64,000 nucleotides of DNA from DATHTK01 sp035463295. Its GTDB lineage: Bacteria; Actinomycetota; Rubrobacteria; Rubrobacterales; Rubrobacteraceae. The stretch covers positions 1 through 64,000 of the forward strand of contig DATHTK010000028.1 in assembly GCA_035463295.1 (NCBI GenBank). The letters run 5' to 3'. Below are positions 7,551 through 15,708 of the stretch, one piece after another. A program made the translations under genes and the position numbers. The notes below the pieces were generated by a model that ran no database searches, was not told the DNA's origin, and worked only from the letters and a program-made list of their open reading frames with translations. How positions within the stretch are numbered: the first letter of the stretch is position 1; each line of letters opens with the position of its first letter.

Positions 7551-8798
7551 CTATGTGCTCTCTCCGGGCGTGCTCGAAGACGACAATTCGGGCAGCGTCA
7601 GAAAACGTCCCATCACCTGTATCGCGGCGCTCACGCTCTCCTTGTCGACCGACTCCGCCGGATGGTGGCTTATCCCCTTCTCACACCGCACGAAGAGCAT
7701 CGCCACGGGGGCCAGCGCGGAGACCTGCGCGGCGTCGTGCCCCGCTCCGCTCACCAGCCGGTGAGCGTCGAGGCCGACGCTTTCGACGGCCCTCTCTAGC
7801 AGGGCAGTGAGCTGCGGGTCGGTCCGCACGGCAGGGGTCTCCCCCCGCATCCGCCAGCCGTGAGCGCATCCTCGGGAGGAGGCTATCTCGCCGGCCCTCT
7901 GCTCGAGGCGGTCGCGCAGCCGCTCGCGCGAGGCGTCGTCCGGGTGGCGGAGGTCAAGGGAGTGCTCGACCTCTCCGGGGATAACGTTGGAGGCGCCGGG
8001 GCGAGCGGAGATCTCACCGACGGTCGCGACGGCCTCCGGCTCCGCCCTCGCCGCGTTCTCGACGTCGAGGACAAACTGCGCGGCGGCGCACAGCGCGTCG
8101 CGTCTACGCTCCATCGGCACCGTGCCGGCGTGCCCCGCCTCACCGGTGAAGCGGACCACGAGGCGGCTCTGGCCGCCTATCGCGGTTACCACCCCGACCG
8201 GAAGCCCCTTCTCGTCGAGCACCGGGCCCTGCTCTATGTGGACCTCGCCGTAACCCAGGAGATCTTCGTTCGCGCGGGTGGCTCTCTCCAGGGCGTCGGG
8301 GTCGCCGCCGAAGTCGCGGACCGCCCGGGAGAGGGTTACGCCGCCAGCGTCTTCGAGGTCGAGGAGTGCTGCATCGAAGGCCCCGGCGTAGACGGAGCTA
8401 CCGAGGAGGGTCGCGCCGAAGCGCAGCCCCTCCTCGTCGGCGAACGCGACCACCTCGACCGAGTAGGGCAGGCGCTCGCCGCGGTCGCGCAGCTCCTCGA
8501 CGCAGGCGAGGACGACCATGACGCCCAGGGTGCCGTCGTAACGGCCGGCGTCGCGCACGGTATCGAGGTGGGAGCCCAGGACGAGGGTCTTCTCCCCGGT
8601 TCCCTCGTAGAGGCCGATGAGGTTCCCGAAGGGGTCTCTCTTCACGGTCATGCCGGCCTCGCGCATCCAGCCGGAGACGAGGTCGTTCACCTCTCGCATC
8701 GCTCGCGAGCCGTACGGTCGGGTGATGGCCCCCCTCTCCTCGCTGATCCCGGCCAGCCGGTCGCACCGCTCCAGTACGACCGACGCCCGATCTTTCAT
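7551..8798 (-). CDS. allC: Allantoate amidohydrolase / N-carbamoyl amino acid hydrolase family (M20)
   Basis: 415 residues, M20 metallopeptidase fold. Metal-binding motifs are in order: GSHLDTVRDAGRYDGTLGV, FADEEGLRFGATLLGS, HIEQGPVLDEKGLPVGVVTA and GAGHDAAQV. In this family these go with removal of a carbamoyl or ureido group, as in allantoate or ureidoglycolate degradation releasing ammonia. I use the ATG at 8798, eight bases after GAGGAGAG. The longer frame to 8831 overlaps hpt. In a cluster with uricase, HIU hydrolase and OHCU decarboxylase, allantoate or ureidoglycolate is the likely substrate. Hydantoin-derived N-carbamoyl amino acids are the alternative. Confidence 0.85.
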   Translation of the reverse strand: MKDRASVVLERCDRLAGISEERGAITRPYGSRAMREVNDLVSGWMREAGMTVKRDPFGNLIGLYEGTGEKTLVLGSHLDTVRDAGRYDGTLGVMVVLACVEELRDRGERLPYSVEVVAFADEEGLRFGATLLGSSVYAGAFDAALLDLEDAGGVTLSRAVRDFGGDPDALERATRANEDLLGYGEVHIEQGPVLDEKGLPVGVVTAIGGQSRLVVRFTGEAGHAGTVPMERRRDALCAAAQFVLDVENAARAEPEAVATVGEISARPGASNVIPGEVEHSLDLRHPDDASRERLRDRLEQRAGEIASSRGCAHGWRMRGETPAVRTDPQLTALLERAVESVGLDAHRLVSGAGHDAAQVSALAPVAMLFVRCEKGISHHPAESVDKESVSAAIQVMGRFLTLPELSSSSTPGEST

Positions 8799-8811
8799 GC
8801 CAGGTCTCTCC

Positions 8812-9357
8812 TCACCCGTCCGTCTCGGCAAGCAGCGCGCGGATGTCGCGCAGGTTGCGGTAGTAGCCCGCGTAGTCGATTCCGTAGCCGACGACGAACT
8901 CGTCGGGCACCTCGAAGCCCAGGTACTTGACGTCGAGCTCGACCCTGCGGCGCGAGGGTTTGGAGAGGAGGGTGCAGATCTCCAGCGAGGCCGGATGGCG
9001 GGCGAGCAGGGTGCGACGAAGGTAGGAGAGCGTGAGCCCCGTATCTATGATGTCCTCGACAACGAGGACGTGGCGGCCCGATATGTCCTCCCGGAGGTCT
9101 TTCAGAATCCGCGCCACCCCGCTCGTCGTGGTGCCCGCGCCGTAGGAGCTGACCTCGATGAAGTCGATCTCGCACGGAACCTCGATCTCGCGCATCAGGT
9201 CGCTGAGAAAGACCACGGCCCCGCGGAGAATACCCACCAGCACCAGGTCCTGCCCGCGGTAGTCCTCGTTTATCCGGGCGCCCAGCTCGCGCACCTTCGT
9301 CTCTATCTCCTCCGACGAGACCAGTAGCTCTCCCGCTCCGGGCATCTTCTGTGCCAC
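8812..9357 (-). CDS. hpt: Hypoxanthine phosphoribosyltransferase
   Basis: 181 residues. It converts hypoxanthine or guanine plus PRPP to IMP or GMP. The metal/pyrophosphate loop LVGILRGAVVFLSDLM, the segment IEVSSYG, the PRPP-binding motif LVVEDIIDTGLTLSYL and the base-binding end EFVVGYGIDYAGYYRNL are all present. The start is taken as GTG 9357, five bases after GGGGGAG and one base beyond the uraH stop; ATG 9345 is possible. A long frame extension to 9600 is uraH read in another frame. A salvage enzyme inside a breakdown operon suggests a branch point at hypoxanthine. Confidence 0.9.
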   Translation of the reverse strand: MAQKMPGAGELLVSSEEIETKVRELGARINEDYRGQDLVLVGILRGAVVFLSDLMREIEVPCEIDFIEVSSYGAGTTTSGVARILKDLREDISGRHVLVVEDIIDTGLTLSYLRRTLLARHPASLEICTLLSKPSRRRVELDVKYLGFEVPDEFVVGYGIDYAGYYRNLRDIRALLAETDG

Positions 9358-9358
9358 C

Positions 9359-9712
9359 TCAACTCCCCCGGTAGGTCGTGTAGGCCCAGGGGGAGACCAG
9401 AAGCGGCACGTGATAGTGGGCCGAAGGCTCGGCGACGCTGAATCGGATCGGCACGCGGTCGAGAAACGGCGGGTCGGCGACGTCCTCCGTCCCGGCGAAG
9501 TACTCGCCGACGCCGAAGAAGATCTCGTACGTACCGCTCTCCAGCTCGTCGCCTTCGAGAAGGGGCGCGTCGGTGCGGCCGTCGGCGTTGGTCGAGGCAC
9601 TCGTCAGAGATCGCCGCGTTTCGCCCTCTATCCGGAACAACTCCACGCTCAGGTCGGCGGCGGGCCGTCCGCGGGCGGTGTCGAGGGCGTGGGTCGTCAG
9701 GCGTCCGGTCAT
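9359..9712 (-). CDS. uraH: 5-hydroxyisourate hydrolase (transthyretin-like)
   Basis: 117 residues, normal for the family. It hydrolyses 5-hydroxyisourate, the product of uricase, to OHCU. Diagnostic residues are the N-terminal LTTHALDTARGRPA (active-site His), the arginine in PIRFSV, HYHVPLLVSPWAYTTYRGS and the C-terminal YRGS tetrapeptide that distinguishes HIU hydrolases from transthyretin. The ATG overlaps the uricase stop as ATGA, giving translational coupling to the preceding enzyme of the pathway. Confidence 0.95.
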   Translation of the reverse strand: MTGRLTTHALDTARGRPAADLSVELFRIEGETRRSLTSASTNADGRTDAPLLEGDELESGTYEIFFGVGEYFAGTEDVADPPFLDRVPIRFSVAEPSAHYHVPLLVSPWAYTTYRGS

Positions 9713-10587
9713 GGGTCGGCCCTCCTCTCGACGGTGCCCTCGATCAGACCGTAGGGCTCGCTCGTTGCGTGGAAGATCTCGTTCTCGTTCTCGATGCCGA
9801 AGGGGGAGAGGTCAAAGAGGTGGTGGTGCTTGTTCGGCAGAGAGAACCGTATCTTCTCTACCTCCGGATATGCTTCGAGCACCGCGCGGCCCATGCCATA
9901 CAGAGTGCTCTGCACCGAGGGGCTGTAGTGGTCGGTGAAGGTGCTGAGGATCTGCTCCCGAACGCCGTTCCAGAGACCGTCGAAGTCCAGGCCCGTCGCG
10001 TCTCCGTAGGACCAGCTCGCGGTGACGACGGTGGCGAGGATGCGGTCGTCCGTCTCGCGCAGGGTGGTGAAGCGCTCCCTCAGGAACCCCTCGAAGCCCG
10101 ACCCGGCCGTCTTCATCACCAGCAGGTTGTCCAGCCCGGCCTCGATGCGCCGGGTACCGTTCCCCTCCGTTACCGTGGCATTCCGTTCGCCGGCGGCCCG
10201 GACGAAGGAGTGCTCGTGGGGCCGACCGTCCACCTCGATGCGGTCCCACGGAAACCGGGTGATGCGCACGGTGGCCTTCTCCACGGTGGGTCCAGCCGCG
10301 AGGAAATGGCTCGCGAGCGCCAGTCCGAAGTCCTCGATGCTCCCGGTGAGGTAGTCCTTTGCCAGTGCGTAGACCGTATTGCGCATCGTGTCTGTCGTGA
10401 GCAGTTTCGCGTTGTCACCGTCCACGTGGGCGGCCACGAAATCCCCTTCGAGGGAGACGGCGACGAGCAGATCCCAGAGCTCGTGACGGCCGGCGTCGCG
10501 CCTTACTCTTACGAGCCGGATCCCGGATTTCCCGTAGTCGTTCGAGCCCAACGAGATCCCCGCCTCCCCGCCGGCGGCTTCCGTCAT
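9709..10587 (-). CDS. uox: Uricase (urate oxidase)
   Basis: 292 residues, two T-fold domains. It oxidises urate to 5-hydroxyisourate with O2 and no cofactor. The catalytic lysine is in SNDYGKSGIRLVRV near the N-terminus. The partner threonine is in LLTTDTMRNTVYALAKDYL, and the C-terminal PNKHHHLFDLSPFG is the uricase signature. The ATG at 10587 has GAGGAG seven bases upstream. The open frame that continues to 11040 is OHCU decarboxylase read in another frame. It lies 11 bases after that gene and overlaps uraH. Confidence 0.94.
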   Translation of the reverse strand: MTEAAGGEAGISLGSNDYGKSGIRLVRVRRDAGRHELWDLLVAVSLEGDFVAAHVDGDNAKLLTTDTMRNTVYALAKDYLTGSIEDFGLALASHFLAAGPTVEKATVRITRFPWDRIEVDGRPHEHSFVRAAGERNATVTEGNGTRRIEAGLDNLLVMKTAGSGFEGFLRERFTTLRETDDRILATVVTASWSYGDATGLDFDGLWNGVREQILSTFTDHYSPSVQSTLYGMGRAVLEAYPEVEKIRFSLPNKHHHLFDLSPFGIENENEIFHATSEPYGLIEGTVERRADP

Positions 10588-10598
10588 CCTAGATCTCC

Positions 10599-11123
10599 TC
10601 AATCCGTACCCTCCCATTCGACGAGGTCCTGCAGTCGCAGGTGCGCGATCTTCGCGATCTCGCCGAGCGCGGTCTCCGTTTCTTCTTCGCGGGAGTTGCC
10701 CAGGCGGCTCCTCGCGTTTCGCAGTATGGACTCCTTTGTGTGCTCCCGCACGCAGACGATCATCGGGAAGCCGAACTTCTCCCTGTAGGCGGCGTTTATC
10801 CGGGTGAAAGCGTCGTACTCCTCCGGCGTGAGCCTGTCGAGCCCGGCCGAGGCCTGTTCTCCCTCCGACTCCGGGGTCAGCGCGCCCGCGACCGCCGCCT
10901 TCCCGGCGAGGTCCGGGTGGGCCCGGAAGAGGGCCACCCGGACCTCTTCCGGGGCGTCTCTGACGGCTCTGACCATCGCCCCGTGCAACTCCTCCACGTT
11001 TCGGAAGGGGCGGGAGTCCCAGGCGCGCTCCGCCACCCACGGGGAGTCCTCGAAGGCGCGGCCGAGCAGCGAGACGAACTCCTCGCGTTCGAGCCGGTTC
11101 ACCTCTGCAAGCCCTAAGATCAA
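10599..11123 (-). CDS. uraD: OHCU decarboxylase
   Basis: 174 residues. It decarboxylates 2-oxo-4-hydroxy-4-carboxy-5-ureidoimidazoline to (S)-allantoin. The family signature FRAHPDLAGK is present, with upstream FEDSPWVAERAWDSRPF and downstream NAAYREKFGFPMIVCVREHT. The TTG start at 11123 overlaps the stop of the preceding gene as TTGA; a GTG at 11102 is an alternative. Order and coupling with uricase and uraH give a complete urate-to-allantoin route. Confidence 0.94.
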   Translation of the reverse strand: MILGLAEVNRLEREEFVSLLGRAFEDSPWVAERAWDSRPFRNVEELHGAMVRAVRDAPEEVRVALFRAHPDLAGKAAVAGALTPESEGEQASAGLDRLTPEEYDAFTRINAAYREKFGFPMIVCVREHTKESILRNARSRLGNSREEETETALGEIAKIAHLRLQDLVEWEGTD

Positions 11124-11407
11124 TCCCCCTCGCCGAACCTCGGAGCCGCTCCCTGGGCCTCGACCTCCACCCTTACAGCGCGCGCTCCGGCGTCGAGCGC
11201 CGCCTCTGCGACCCTCATCGCGGCCTCCAGCACTTCTCTACGTCCGCCGGCGAGCGCCGTGGTCTCCGGCCCGGCCTCGCGCGCCAGCCCGGACTCGCTC
11301 GCCGCTCTCTTCGCTGCCTCGAGTTGCTCGCTCGGCGGGATCTCGCCTTGCCGGGAGGCGACGACCGTAAGCTCCGCACTTATCTCGGCCCTCTCGTAGC
11401 CGGGCAT
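11120..11407 (-). CDS. MTH1187/YkoF-like thiamine-binding family small protein
   Basis: 95 residues matching the MTH1187 pattern: an ISAELTVVAS strand, then helix, SGLAREAGPETTALAGGRREV and a C-terminal ARAVRVEVEAQG strand. Structurally characterised members are ferredoxin-like oligomers, and some bind thiamine or a pyrimidine. It sits one base after the xanthine dehydrogenase large subunit and overlaps uraD by TTGA. Its role here is unknown. A small purine or pyrimidine ligand would fit the neighbourhood, but the sequence does not show it. Confidence 0.65.
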   Translation of the reverse strand: MPGYERAEISAELTVVASRQGEIPPSEQLEAAKRAASESGLAREAGPETTALAGGRREVLEAAMRVAEAALDAGARAVRVEVEAQGAAPRFGEGD

Positions 11408-11408
11408 C

Positions 11409-13823
11409 TCAGGTCTCCGGGCGTTCGTCGAGGCGGCCGATCTCCGCGTAGCCGGCGCTCCCCGGCTGCGGTGGCTCGTCCGGCGGCTTCTCGGCGATGC
11501 TCACGATCTGCTCCGGGCGGACGGGGATGCGCCGGAAGTCCCGCCCCGTAGCGTCCCTCAGAGCCGCGACGATAGCCGGCGTCGAGGCGATCGTCGGCGG
11601 CTCGCCGACGCCCTTGAGGCCGTAGGGGGCCTCCGGATCGGCGAGCTCCAGGATCTCCATCCTCACGGATGGCATGTCCAGGATCGTGGGGATCAGGTAG
11701 TCCGTAAAGGAGGCGTTCTGGATCCTGCCCTCTCTTGTCTGGATCTCCTCGAGCAGCGCGAGCCCGAGACCCTGGGCGATGCCTCCCTCGATCTGACCCT
11801 CCAGCGCCTGCGGGTTGATGGCCTTCCCGACATCCTGGGCCGTCGCGATCTCGACTACTCGGACCAGTCCGAGCTCCGTATCTACCTCGACGACCGCGCG
11901 GTGCGCCGCGAAGGCGAACTGCAGGTGCGCGTCGCCCTGCCCGTTCTCGTCCAGCGGCTCGGTCTCTCTGTGGTGGAACTCGACCGTCTCCTCGATCTCC
12001 TCGTCCGCGAGAACCTCCGCGAGCGGCACGACCACCCGGCCGTCCGAGACGACGTTGCCGCCCTCGATATACAGGTCCTCCGCCGTCTCCCCGAGCTCCT
12101 CGCGGACCCGCTCGACGAGCCTCTCGCGCACCGCCTCGCAGGCCATCTTGACCGCGCCGCCGGTCATATAGGTCTGTCGCGACGCCGAGGAGGAGCCGGC
12201 GGAGCCGACGGCCGTGTCCGCGGGGAGGACGGCGACCCTCTCGACGCCGAGCTCGGTGCGGGCGATCTGGGCCTCCACCGAGATCAGACCCTGGCCCACC
12301 TCCGTCGCGGCGGTATGGACCTGGACCAGCGGCTCGCCCTCTTCGACAGAGAGGATCACACGCGCCGTCGAGTAGTCGTCGAAGCCCGCCGAGAACCCTA
12401 TGTTCTTGTAGCCGACGGCGTAGCCGACGCCTCGACGGACCCCCTCGCCGTGGGTGACGTTAGAGACCCCGCCCGGGAGCAGCCGCAGGTCCCTGCCCGC
12501 TACCTCTTCCTCCGCCGGGAGGGGCATCTCGCGCACGCGCTCGAGGATCTCCCTTACAGGGGCCGGAGGCGGCACCTCCTGGCCGAAGGGGAACTTGATA
12601 CCGGGTCGCATCGCGTTCATAAGGCGCAGCTTCATTGGGTCCATCCCGAGCTCCGCGGCGAGCCTGTCCATCTGCGACTCGTGCGCGAAGCAGACCTGAA
12701 CCGCCCCGAAGCCGCGCATCGCGCCGCAGGGCGGGTTGTTGGTGTAGAGCATCTGGCACTCTATCTCGGCGCTGGGCACGTCGTAGGGGCCGCAGGCGAA
12801 GGTCGCCGCGTTGGTGCAGACGGCGTTCGAGCTCGAGGCGTACGCGCCGCCGTCGAAGAGGAGGCGAGCCTTTACGTAGAGGAGCTTCCCGTCGCTTGTG
12901 GCGCCGTGCTCGTAGCGCATGCGGCACGGGTGCCGGTGCACGTGGCCGTAGAACGACTCCTCGCGGTTGTAGACCATCTTGACGGGACGGCCGGTGTGCA
13001 GCGCGAGCATGCACGCGTGGATCTGCATGCTGAGGTCCTCCCGACCCCCGAATGCGCCGCCCACGCCCGAGAGCGTGAGCCGGACCTCATCGGGAGAGAG
13101 CCCGAGACTCTCGGCGACCTGGTCCCGGTCGAGGTGGAGCCACTGGGTCGAGATGTACAGGTCTACGCCGCCCCGGCCGTCGGGGACCGCCAGGCCGGAC
13201 TCCGGACCGAGAAAGGCCTGGTCCTGCATCCCGACTTCGTACTCCCCGCTCACGACAATGTCCGCCCCCGCCTCGGCCTCCGCCACGTCGCCGTGCCTTA
13301 TCCTCACGTTGTTGAGGACGTTGCCGGAGAGATGGAGCTTCGGAGCGTCCTCGCGCAGCGCCTCCTCGGCGTCGGCCAGAGGCTCGAGCACCTCGTATTC
13401 GACGGATATCTTCTCCAGGGCGCGCCGGGCGGTCTCGGGGTGGTCGGCGGCGACGACCGCTACGGCCTCGCCCTGGTACCGGATCTTCTCCCACGCGAGC
13501 ACCGGCTGGTCGGGGACTTCCATCCCGTACACCTTGCGCCCCGGTACGTCCTCGTGCGTCAGGACGGCCGCGACCCCTGGCATCGCCTCGGCCCCCGACG
13601 TATCTATGGACCACATGTTGGCGTGCGGGTGCGGGCTCCTCAGAGTCGCACCCCACAACATGCCGTCCATGTGGAGGTCGGACGAATACTCGAACTCCCC
13701 CCGCACCTTGGGGACGCCGTCGGCGCGCGTGGCGTGCTCACCGATCCCGCCCGGCGTGGAGACCGGTGCGCCGGGACGCTCGCGGGTCGGGGTCGCTGGT
13801 GTTGCCTGTGAGCTCGTTCTCAC
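11409..13823 (-). CDS. xdhA: Xanthine dehydrogenase, molybdenum-binding subunit
   Basis: 804 residues, CoxL/XdhA family. It carries the molybdopterin cofactor that hydroxylates hypoxanthine and xanthine. Seen in order are ARADGVPKVRGEFEYSSDLH, GVGGAFGGREDLSMQIHACM, CGAMRGFGAVQVCFAHESQM, VEVGQGLISVEAQIA-type residues and, near the C-terminus, YGLKGVGEPPTIASTPAIV with the base-activating glutamate. The start is GTG 13823, overlapping the guanine deaminase stop as GTGA. A frame running on to 15053 is that gene in another frame. The subunits are split among xdhB, xdhC and xdhA, with a deaminase gene between. Confidence 0.92.
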   Translation of the reverse strand: MRTSSQATPATPTRERPGAPVSTPGGIGEHATRADGVPKVRGEFEYSSDLHMDGMLWGATLRSPHPHANMWSIDTSGAEAMPGVAAVLTHEDVPGRKVYGMEVPDQPVLAWEKIRYQGEAVAVVAADHPETARRALEKISVEYEVLEPLADAEEALREDAPKLHLSGNVLNNVRIRHGDVAEAEAGADIVVSGEYEVGMQDQAFLGPESGLAVPDGRGGVDLYISTQWLHLDRDQVAESLGLSPDEVRLTLSGVGGAFGGREDLSMQIHACMLALHTGRPVKMVYNREESFYGHVHRHPCRMRYEHGATSDGKLLYVKARLLFDGGAYASSSNAVCTNAATFACGPYDVPSAEIECQMLYTNNPPCGAMRGFGAVQVCFAHESQMDRLAAELGMDPMKLRLMNAMRPGIKFPFGQEVPPPAPVREILERVREMPLPAEEEVAGRDLRLLPGGVSNVTHGEGVRRGVGYAVGYKNIGFSAGFDDYSTARVILSVEEGEPLVQVHTAATEVGQGLISVEAQIARTELGVERVAVLPADTAVGSAGSSSASRQTYMTGGAVKMACEAVRERLVERVREELGETAEDLYIEGGNVVSDGRVVVPLAEVLADEEIEETVEFHHRETEPLDENGQGDAHLQFAFAAHRAVVEVDTELGLVRVVEIATAQDVGKAINPQALEGQIEGGIAQGLGLALLEEIQTREGRIQNASFTDYLIPTILDMPSVRMEILELADPEAPYGLKGVGEPPTIASTPAIVAALRDATGRDFRRIPVRPEQIVSIAEKPPDEPPQPGSAGYAEIGRLDERPET

Positions 13824-15241
13824 GTCGAAACCTCCGGTTTCGAGCCTTTGCCCCCCGGCTTTCGGCTTCTCTCCGCGAGCTTCCTGCTCGCGGTCTCTAT
13901 CTCCCGCGCGACCTCGGCTTCGTCGGCGGTCCTGAGCTCTCCGCCCTCGACTACGACTCGTCCGTTTATCAGCAGCAGCTCGACGTGGGGGGCGGGGCCG
14001 AGGACGAGGGCCGCGACGGGGTCGGAGATGCCGGCGTGAGCCGCGTCGTCGATTCGCCAGAGGGCGACGTCGGCGAGCTTGCCCGCCTCGAGGGAGCCGA
14101 TCTCGGCCTCTCTCCCGAGGCAGCGAGCGCCGTGTACGGTGCCCAGCTCCAAGGCGTCCCTGGCGGTGAGCGACGCCGGTCCTCCCGCGAGCCGGGCGAG
14201 GAAGAGGGCTTCGCGCATCTCCATCCCGAGCTCGCCGGCCTCGTTGGAGGCGGCTCCATCCGCGCCGAGGCCGACCGGCGCGCCAGCCCTTGCGAGCGGG
14301 GCGACCGGGGCTATGCCCGCCCCGAGTCGAGCGTTCGAGGACGGGCAGTGGGCGACGCCGGTCTTCGTCTGGCCGAACCGGCGGACCTCGACTTCGCTCA
14401 GGTGGACGCAGTGCGCGAGCCAGACGTCCTCCCCGAGCCAGCCGAGCTCGTCGAGGTACTCGACGGGCCTCACGCCGAACCGCTCCAGGCAGAAGACCTC
14501 CTCGTCCTCCGTCTCGGCCAGATGGGTGTGCAGTCTGACGCCGCGTCCGCGCGCGAGCTCCGCCGCCTCGGACATGAGCCCGCGGGTGACGGAGAAAGGC
14601 GAGCACGGCGCGAGGGCGACCCTGAGCATCGAGCCCGGCGAGGGGTCGTGGAAGCGCTCTATGGCCTCCTCGCTTGCCGCGAGGATCTCGTCGCGGTCCT
14701 CGACGACCTCGTCGGGCGGCAGCCCGCCCCGCGAGCGCCCGAGGTCCATCGAGCCTCGGCACGGGTGGAAACGCATTCCCAGCTCTCCGGCCGCCTCGAC
14801 CTCTACCGCGAGGAGGTCCCCGGCGCCGCGTGGAAAGACGTAGTGGTGGTCGGTGGTCGTCGTGCAGCCGGAGCGCGCCAGAGCGGTGAGCCCGGCGCGG
14901 GCGGCGGCGCGCTCGACCTCCTCGTCGATGTGGACCCACACCGGGTAGAGCTCCACGAGCCACTCGAAGAGCGTGGCCTGCTGGGCGAGCCCGCGCGTCG
15001 CCCACTGGTAGAGGTGATGGTGGCAGTTCACGAGCCCCGGCGTCGCCAGGCAACCGCTCCCGTCGATGCGGATCATCCTATCTCCCCGGTATTCCCCGGG
15101 GGCACGGCCCTCCCCGACGGCGGTGATGACACCCCCCTCGACGACGAGGTGGCCGGAGGCGTACTCGTTGCGGTTCGAGTCGACGGTCGCAACGGCGCAG
15201 CCCTCGATCACGAGCCGGGGGACTACTTCCTGGGCGCTCAT
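13820..15241 (-). CDS. 8-oxoguanine/guanine deaminase-like amidohydrolase
   Basis: 473 residues, amidohydrolase superfamily. Metal ligands are visible in VNCHHHLYQWATRGLAQ, RLHTHLAETEDEE, LAHCVHLSEVEV and VGLGADGAASNEAGELG. The TTTTDHHYVFP segment is typical of 8-oxoguanine deaminase and hydroxydechloroatrazine-type enzymes. In this operon the sensible reaction is deamination of guanine to xanthine or of 8-oxoguanine to urate, feeding xanthine dehydrogenase and uricase. The ATG at 15241 overlaps the xdhC stop (ATGA) and the gene end overlaps xdhA. Exact substrate preference cannot be read from the sequence. Confidence 0.85.
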   Translation of the reverse strand: MSAQEVVPRLVIEGCAVATVDSNRNEYASGHLVVEGGVITAVGEGRAPGEYRGDRMIRIDGSGCLATPGLVNCHHHLYQWATRGLAQQATLFEWLVELYPVWVHIDEEVERAAARAGLTALARSGCTTTTDHHYVFPRGAGDLLAVEVEAAGELGMRFHPCRGSMDLGRSRGGLPPDEVVEDRDEILAASEEAIERFHDPSPGSMLRVALAPCSPFSVTRGLMSEAAELARGRGVRLHTHLAETEDEEVFCLERFGVRPVEYLDELGWLGEDVWLAHCVHLSEVEVRRFGQTKTGVAHCPSSNARLGAGIAPVAPLARAGAPVGLGADGAASNEAGELGMEMREALFLARLAGGPASLTARDALELGTVHGARCLGREAEIGSLEAGKLADVALWRIDDAAHAGISDPVAALVLGPAPHVELLLINGRVVVEGGELRTADEAEVAREIETASRKLAERSRKPGGKGSKPEVST

Positions 15242-15708
15242 GCTCCGTTCATCCTCTCGGCGGCGAGGCGGACGGCGTCCAGGATCTTCTCGTACCCGGT
15301 GCAGCGGCAGAGGTTCCCCGCGAGCGCCTCCCGGATCTCCGCGTCCGTGGGGTTCGGGTTGCGTCCTAGCAGGTCGTGCGTCGCCACGACGAAACCCGGC
15401 GTGCAGAACCCGCACTGGACCCCGCCGGACTCGATAAAGGCTCGCTGGACCGGGTGCAGCTCCTCGCTGGTGGCGATCCCCTCGACCGTGACGACCTTTC
15501 TCCCCTCGGCCTGCCCGGCGAGCACGAGGCAGGAGCAGACGAGCACGCCGTCGAGGTAGACCGAGCACGACCCGCACTCGCCCTGCTCGCAGGCGTTCTT
15601 CGAGCCGGGGAGCCTCAGCCGCTCGCGCAACGCGTACAGGAGGCTCTCGCCCTCCCAGACATCCCCCGCCTCCCGCACCTCACCGTTCACTTCGAGCCTG
15701 AGCTTCAT
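15238..15708 (-). CDS. xdhC: Xanthine dehydrogenase 2Fe-2S subunit
   Basis: 156 residues. The plant-type 2Fe-2S domain shows CEQGECGSCSVYLDG with a following Cys (VCSC). The alpha-helical domain shows GVQCGFCTPG and NLCRCTGYEKIL. These are the two clusters that pass electrons from the molybdenum centre to FAD. The ATG at 15708 overlaps the xdhB stop and the gene end overlaps the deaminase start, so four consecutive genes are coupled by 4-base overlaps. Confidence 0.94.
   Translation of the reverse strand: MKLRLEVNGEVREAGDVWEGESLLYALRERLRLPGSKNACEQGECGSCSVYLDGVLVCSCLVLAGQAEGRKVVTVEGIATSEELHPVQRAFIESGGVQCGFCTPGFVVATHDLLGRNPNPTDAEIREALAGNLCRCTGYEKILDAVRLAAERMNGA

Noticed and set aside
9358..9600. 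N-terminal extension of hpt
   Set aside because: Low-complexity residues overlapping uraH in another frame; hpt homology begins after 9357.
11901..13811. 636-codon plus-strand frame opposite xdhA
   Set aside because: Shadow of the molybdenum subunit with no recognisable motifs.
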